Origin: JBJKPP01 sp046706145
GTDB lineage: Bacteria > Bacteroidota > Ignavibacteria > Ignavibacteriales > Ignavibacteriaceae
DNA length: 12,004 bases
Assembly: GCA_046706145.1 (NCBI GenBank)
Contig: JBJKPP010000065.1
Location: 1-12,004 of the forward strand
Direction of reading: 5' to 3'
Shown: one piece after another, positions 7,889 through 12,004 of the stretch
Layout of the letters: each line of letters opens with the position of its first letter
How positions within the stretch are numbered: the first letter of the stretch is position 1
Position numbers and translations under genes: made by a program
The notes under the pieces: model-generated
Databases searched by the model: none
Told to the model about the DNA's origin: nothing
The model's input: the letters and a program-made list of their open reading frames with translations, nothing else

Positions 7889-8431
7889 ATGGATATTGAA
7901 ATTAGAGCAACAACAATTATAGGAATTGTTCATAACGGTAAAGCTGCTCTCGGTGGGGATGGTCAGGTTACTTTAGGCAACACTGTTATGAAACATAATG
8001 CACTGAAAATTCGTAAAATCGACAGTGGAAATGTCTTATGCGGATTTGCAGGCGGGTCGGCAGATGCCTTTTCACTCATGGAAAGATTCGAAGACAAACT
8101 GCAGCAATACCGTGGAAATGTTAATCGTGCGGCTGTTGAATTAGCTAAAGACTGGAGAACCGATAAATTTCTGAGAAAGTTGGAAGCAATGCTGGCAGTA
8201 ATCACAAAAGATTCAGCTTTGGTTATTTCAGGAAATGGCGATGTTATAGAACCTGATGACAAGATTGTTGCAATTGGTTCCGGAGGTATGTATGCACTTG
8301 CAGCAGCCAAAATGTTGAAAAAGTACAGCAATCTTTCTGCTAAGGAAATCGTGCATGAATCCTTAAAAACTGCATCTGAGATTTGTATTTATACAAACGA
8401 TAAAATTAATGTTTTAGAAATTGAAAACTAA
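7889..8431 (+). CDS. hslV: ATP-dependent protease subunit HslV (ClpQ)
   Basis: HslV is the peptidase of the cytoplasmic HslVU protease, a double hexameric ring of N-terminal-nucleophile threonine proteases fed with unfolded substrates by HslU. The 180-residue product matches the family over its whole length. The catalytic threonine is Thr8, in [14 protein letters not shown], so seven residues must be removed by self-processing to give a mature chain of 173 residues. Counting from that threonine, the conserved catalytic-site residues Asp17 and Lys33 and the Gly45-containing CGFAGG segment are in their expected places. Further signatures are [34 protein letters not shown] and ICIYTN. The start at 7889 follows an AAGAAG-type ribosome-binding sequence, and no start codon occurs next to the threonine, so a short propeptide is real. 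hslU follows 12 bp downstream. Confidence 0.97.
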   Translation: MDIEIRATTIIGIVHNGKAALGGDGQVTLGNTVMKHNALKIRKIDSGNVLCGFAGGSADAFSLMERFEDKLQQYRGNVNRAAVELAKDWRTDKFLRKLEAMLAVITKDSALVISGNGDVIEPDDKIVAIGSGGMYALAAAKMLKKYSNLSAKEIVHESLKTASEICIYTNDKINVLEIEN

Positions 8432-8443
8432 GGTTTTTTATTT

Positions 8444-9829
8444 ATGAGTAATATTATAAAAAATGATGAATTAACTCCGACACAGATAGTAAATTATCTT
8501 AATAAATTTATTATTGGACAGGATGATGCAAAACGCGCTGTAGCCATTGCATTAAGAAATAGGTGGAGAAGACAACAAGTACAAGATTATCTTAAAGATG
8601 AAATTCTTCCGAACAATATAATTCTTATTGGTCCAACTGGCGTCGGTAAAACAGAAATAGCAAGAAGACTTGCAAGACTTTCAAATGCTCCTTTCGTGAA
8701 GGTTGAAGCATCTAAATTTACTGAAGTTGGTTATGTTGGAAGAGATGTTGAATCTATGATAAGAGATTTGGCTGAAGTCGCAATCAACATGGTTAAGTCT
8801 GAAAAAACTAAGGAAGTTCAGTCAAAAGCGGATGATTTGGCAGTAGAAAAAGTCCTTGACATTTTAATTCCTCCGGTTAAAAGAAATGCACACACAAATG
8901 TTGGAGAAAATGTTGAGGAAGATAATAACAACGAGGTCTATCAGAATCAAAAAACCCGTGAATGGATGATGCAAAAACTTAAAAACGGGGAAATGGATGA
9001 TAAGATGGTTGAATTTGATACATCTATTCAGAACAACGTTGGGATGCAGGTGCTCGGACCTTTTGGCGCCGATGATCTTGGAATTAATATACAGGAAATT
9101 ATGGGCAACATTATGCCCAAGAAAAAGAAGAAGAGAAAAACTACTGTAGCTGAAGCTAAAAGAATAATTGCGCAGGAGGAAGCTCAAAAATTAATTGATA
9201 TGGAATTGGTGCAGAAAGAAGCGCTGGAAAGAGTTCAAAATTCAGGAATTGTATTCGTTGATGAAATAGATAAAGTAGCTGGAGGAAAAGGCTCTCAAGG
9301 ACCGGATGTTTCAAGAGAAGGTGTGCAAAGGGATTTACTCCCGATTGTTGAAGGCTCAAGTGTTAATACGAAATATGGTGTTGTAAAAACAGATCACATA
9401 CTATTTATAGCCTCAGGAGCATTTCATGTGTCAAAACCAAGTGATCTTATTCCCGAACTTCAGGGACGTTTTCCTATAAGAGTTGAGTTAAACAGTTTGA
9501 GCGAAGATGATTTTGTTAAAATTTTAACCACACCGGAAAATGCATTGCTGAAACAATACAAAGCTTTGCTAGAAGTTGAAGGAGTTAAGATAAATTTCTC
9601 TGACGACGCTATTAGGGAAATTGCCAAAATCGCGACTGAAGTGAATGAACAGGTCGAAAATATTGGCGCGAGAAGACTTCATACTATCTTAACTACTTTA
9701 CTTGATGATATTTTGTTTAACGTGCCGGATAACCTTCCTTCCGCGGAAATCCTAATTGATGCGAAAACTGTGAAAGAAAAACTTGATTCTATCGTGAAGA
9801 ATAGGGACTTGAGCAAGTTTATTCTTTAA
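8444..9829 (+). CDS. hslU: ATP-dependent protease ATPase subunit HslU (ClpY)
   Basis: HslU is the AAA+ unfoldase that recognises substrates, threads them through its pore and opens HslV. The 461-residue product is full length. Walker A is GPTGVGKT (residues 63-70), the pore loop GYVGRD (96-101), and Walker B VDE (272-274) within IVFVDEIDK. Sensor 1 lies around FIASGAF, followed by [13 protein letters not shown] with the arginine finger. Sensor 2 is GARR (408-411). The C-terminus DLSKFIL is the conserved tail that inserts between HslV subunits to activate the peptidase. The intermediate (I) domain, between about 105 and 260, is variable as usual and contains a lysine-rich stretch (PKKKKKRK). 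An AAGG overlapping the hslV stop is the likely ribosome-binding site, about 10 bp from the ATG. Forms a two-gene unit with hslV. Confidence 0.98.
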   Translation: MSNIIKNDELTPTQIVNYLNKFIIGQDDAKRAVAIALRNRWRRQQVQDYLKDEILPNNIILIGPTGVGKTEIARRLARLSNAPFVKVEASKFTEVGYVGRDVESMIRDLAEVAINMVKSEKTKEVQSKADDLAVEKVLDILIPPVKRNAHTNVGENVEEDNNNEVYQNQKTREWMMQKLKNGEMDDKMVEFDTSIQNNVGMQVLGPFGADDLGINIQEIMGNIMPKKKKKRKTTVAEAKRIIAQEEAQKLIDMELVQKEALERVQNSGIVFVDEIDKVAGGKGSQGPDVSREGVQRDLLPIVEGSSVNTKYGVVKTDHILFIASGAFHVSKPSDLIPELQGRFPIRVELNSLSEDDFVKILTTPENALLKQYKALLEVEGVKINFSDDAIREIAKIATEVNEQVENIGARRLHTILTTLLDDILFNVPDNLPSAEILIDAKTVKEKLDSIVKNRDLSKFIL

Positions 9830-9839
9830 AAATCTCAAT

Positions 9840-9862
9840 CTCTTGAGGAGACTTCCCAAGAG
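9840..9862 (+). other. Hairpin just downstream of hslU
   Basis: CTCTTG (9840-9845) and CAAGAG (9857-9862) are perfect inverted repeats of 6 bp around an 11-nt loop that can pair a little further (GGA with TTC). It begins 10 bp after the hslU stop, where a 3'-end structure would be expected. There is no T-run after it, so it is not a classic intrinsic terminator. It may protect the mRNA 3' end or be a weak stop. Confidence 0.4.
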
Positions 9863-9936
9863 TATCTCATCAAAAACCGGTCTTCTCAATGTGATTTATG
9901 TGTTCGCACGTTTCGTTTGGTTTCTGATATTGTGTA

Positions 9937-9963
9937 TATAATTGTATAAAAATATTAATTTTG
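9937..9963 (+). promoter_or_regulatory. Possible promoter region for the CHASE2/sigma-54 activator gene
   Basis: Two promoter-like elements overlap here. TATAAT (9937-9942) is a perfect primary-sigma -10 box but has no good -35 partner at 16-18 bp. TAATTTTG (9956-9963) matches the Bacteroidota TAnnTTTG -7 consensus, with a TTG at 9930-9932 lying 23 bp upstream. Either would place the transcript start before the candidate start codons at 9990, 10029 and 10038. Sequence match only. Confidence 0.25.
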
Positions 9964-10028
9964 AGCTTTGTAAAAAGCATTTCACATATTTGTATAAATA
10001 CACGAAAAATAAAACCTTCAAAATAGGA

Positions 10029-12004
10029 ATGCTATTTATGGTCTTCCTATTTCTTTTTTTCCTCAAAAACTTTTCTAATTCTGTTAACTCCGATGTTGAA
10101 AATTTATATTCAGCAATTCGGGGACAAATACAACCAGATACAAACATAGTTTTAATTACAATAGATGCCAATGATATTGCCAGAATAGGGCCGTGGCCTA
10201 TAAAAAGAAGTTATTATGCTTTGCTAATAAATAGTCTAGCCAAATTAAAAGTAAAGAAAATTGGTCTAGAAGTGTTTCTTAGTCCTCGATTCCGGACTCA
10301 AGCAATATATGATAACTTATTGACTAGAGAAATAGAGAAAGCAAAAAATGTGGTTCTGGGTTCCGTGGTTGGAGAAATAAAATATAAAAATGATGAGTTT
10401 GTCACGGATTCTCTAAGTTATCCTACTCCGAAGCTATTAGATGAAAAAATTCCTACAGGTCATTTAAATTTTATGGATAATAATGGAGTATATATTCCAA
10501 TAACAATTCACGCTTTTAACAATTACGAAAATGCATTTTGTTACCAGCTTAGCAATAAAGATTTAGTTTTTGACGGTAAAGCAGAAATTAAAGTAAACTT
10601 TGTTTCGAGTTGGGAGAAGTTCGAGCATTATGGATTAATTCAGTTCTACAATTTATATAACCACAACTCGCCCGTATTAAAAAGTTTAAGGGGAAAAACG
10701 GTAATAATCGGAGTCACTGACCCTCAAATTTCTTCTACTTACGAAACTACTTTCGATAGCTTCATGCCCGGTGTTGCTCTGCATGCATTTGCTTTGGACA
10801 ATCTTGAAAAAGACCGTTCATTAAATTTCAATCTTGTTGATATATCAAAGTATGCCCTTGTTCTTATTTCGCTTCTGATGGTTTTGTTTGTGAAAGAAGA
10901 AAAATCTGAGATTAAGATTAACTCCGTATTATTAGTTGGATTGCTATTAACATCATTTCTCGTTTTTACCTTCATGAACGTAGAACTTTCGTACGTTTTT
11001 TTTATTCTTCCAGCCTTAGTTTTAATGGTTATTGAGACTTTTAATTTATATTCCTCGAGCAGGATTGAATTAGCTGGCACATTGAATGAAACGGAGGTTC
11101 TAAAGAATCTTCTGGACAAAAAAGAAATTGAATTGGAGAAGCTTCAGAAAGAATTAAACCTTGATGATAAGAGCAGCTCGGAACTTCTATTAAATAAAAT
11201 CAAATCACTAAAATCCGATATTGAAAAACTAAAAGAAAAAGAAGATGATAATATAGAAGCCGAGGAAGGAACAAACGAACTCAAAAATTTTGAAGGAATA
11301 GTTTACTCATCTAAAAAAATGGGGAAGGTTGTTGACCTTATTAAAAAAGTTGCTCCGGAAAATGCTATCGTATTAATACTTGGAGAAAGCGGAACTGGAA
11401 AAGAACTCGTTGCTAAGGCAGTTCATTCGTTGAGCAAAAGAAACGAGAACAATTTTGTGGCTTTGAATTGCGGTGCTTTGTCAGATGCTCTCCTTGAAAG
11501 CGAGTTGTTTGGGCATGTTAAAGGTGCTTTTACAGGAGCCGTAGCAGATAAAAGTGGCAGATTTGAAATTGCTGATAAGGGAACTATCTTTCTTGATGAA
11601 ATAGGTGAGACAAAAGAAAATTTCCAGATAAAGCTTCTTAGAATTATACAAACCGGGGATTATGAAAAAGTTGGGTCATCAGCAACTTCTCACGCAGATG
11701 TTAGAATTATTGCAGCTACAAACAAGGAACTGGAAACTCTGGTAAGAGACAAGAAATTCAGAGAAGACCTTTTCTATAGATTAAATGTATTTAAAATCGA
11801 ACTTCCTCCTTTAAGAGAAAGAAAAGAAGACATAGAATTGCTTGCTATACATTTTTTGAAAAATGAGAATTCCGAATTAAGAATTTCTAAAGCTGCAATT
11901 GATGCTTTAAAAGAATATGAATGGAAGGGAAACGTGAGAGAATTGGAAGGAGTAATAAAGAGAGCGGCTATTTTTGCTAAATCATCAAACAGAAATATTA
12001 TTCA
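10029..12004 (+). CDS. Membrane-bound sigma-54 transcriptional activator with CHASE2 sensor, C-terminus beyond the window
   Basis: The frame is open from 9942 to the right edge, about 658 residues from ATG 10029. A short N-terminal hydrophobic segment (MLFMVFLFLFFL) leads into a CHASE2-type extracytoplasmic sensor (about 15-260), recognised by GPWPIKRSYY, KIGLEVFLSP and FMPGVALHAFALDNL. Three membrane helices (about 274-288, 297-317, 320-343) and a charged coiled coil (about 350-410) follow. The sigma-54-interacting AAA+ domain starts near 422, with Walker A GESGTGKE (from 452), GAFTGA loop (499-504), Walker B FLDE (521-524), REDLFYRLNVF and GNVRELEG (Arg637). The DNA-binding end is not visible. 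This should be an inner-membrane protein that turns an external signal into ATP-driven opening of sigma-54 promoters. The start is uncertain: ATG 10029 or 10038 (AGGA at 10025-10028 is spaced 9 bp from the latter), or TTG 9990, which adds a basic N-terminus (YKYTKNKTFK) suited to a signal anchor. Confidence 0.9.
   Translation, partial: MLFMVFLFLFFLKNFSNSVNSDVENLYSAIRGQIQPDTNIVLITIDANDIARIGPWPIKRSYYALLINSLAKLKVKKIGLEVFLSPRFRTQAIYDNLLTREIEKAKNVVLGSVVGEIKYKNDEFVTDSLSYPTPKLLDEKIPTGHLNFMDNNGVYIPITIHAFNNYENAFCYQLSNKDLVFDGKAEIKVNFVSSWEKFEHYGLIQFYNLYNHNSPVLKSLRGKTVIIGVTDPQISSTYETTFDSFMPGVALHAFALDNLEKDRSLNFNLVDISKYALVLISLLMVLFVKEEKSEIKINSVLLVGLLLTSFLVFTFMNVELSYVFFILPALVLMVIETFNLYSSSRIELAGTLNETEVLKNLLDKKEIELEKLQKELNLDDKSSSELLLNKIKSLKSDIEKLKEKEDDNIEAEEGTNELKNFEGIVYSSKKMGKVVDLIKKVAPENAIVLILGESGTGKELVAKAVHSLSKRNENNFVALNCGALSDALLESELFGHVKGAFTGAVADKSGRFEIADKGTIFLDEIGETKENFQIKLLRIIQTGDYEKVGSSATSHADVRIIAATNKELETLVRDKKFREDLFYRLNVFKIELPPLRERKEDIELLAIHFLKNENSELRISKAAIDALKEYEWKGNVRELEGVIKRAAIFAKSSNRNII

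Noticed and set aside
3893..9829. The possibility that this gene string is a defence, secretion or mobile system.
   Set aside because: All six products are recognisable housekeeping or regulatory families; no nuclease, toxin, integrase, direct repeat or composition break marks mobile or defence DNA.
9896..10171. A 91-codon minus-strand frame spanning the upstream region and start of the CHASE2 activator gene.
   Set aside because: It overlaps the CHASE2 coding frame antisense, is low-complexity and matches no family I recognise.
10739..11119. A 126-codon minus-strand frame.
   Set aside because: It lies wholly inside the CHASE2/membrane-helix coding region on the opposite strand and looks like a shadow of it.

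Overview
The window is AT-rich and tightly packed, and looks like chromosomal DNA from the Bacteroidota/Chlorobiota/Ignavibacteriota side of the tree. Pointers are an RpoN with a long acidic linker, a DUF3109-type cysteine-rich protein, an HslV with a short propeptide ahead of its catalytic threonine, a secreted lamin-tail-domain repeat protein and a CHASE2 sensor fused to a sigma-54 activator. The lineage is inferred from protein style only. I see no rRNA, tRNA, insertion sequence, integrase or CRISPR array.

Left part (1-3064), minus strand: a short-chain dehydrogenase/reductase (2297-3064) lies upstream of a large secreted protein that runs off the left edge (1-2242). The latter is built from three tandem units, each a lamin-tail-like domain followed by a CARDB-like beta domain. 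A gap of 257 bp (3065-3321) separates this pair from the divergent plus-strand genes.

Centre (3322-9829), plus strand: six genes in a row. These are a DUF3109-type cysteine-cluster protein, rpoN (sigma-54), a small integral-membrane methyltransferase of the ICMT/NnrU type, a secreted parvulin-like protein, hslV and hslU. The first four overlap or nearly abut; the two joins around the methyltransferase gene are ATGA overlaps, which suggests translational coupling. After a 62-bp gap, hslV and hslU form a 12-bp-spaced pair encoding the HslVU (ClpQY) protease. Themes are alternative-sigma transcription and protein quality control in both the periplasm and the cytoplasm.

Right part (9830-12004): a short hairpin follows hslU. 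A gene cut by the right edge then encodes a membrane-anchored sigma-54 activator: N-terminal signal anchor, extracytoplasmic CHASE2 sensor, three membrane helices, coiled coil and AAA+ domain with an intact GAFTGA loop. It is an obvious candidate partner for the RpoN encoded about 5 kb upstream.

Most of the window is ordinary housekeeping. The points most worth a second look are the CHASE2/sigma-54-activator fusion, the apparent loss of both active-site histidines in the parvulin-like protein, the placement of rpoN in a coupled envelope/proteostasis gene string, and the three-fold repeat protein at the left edge.
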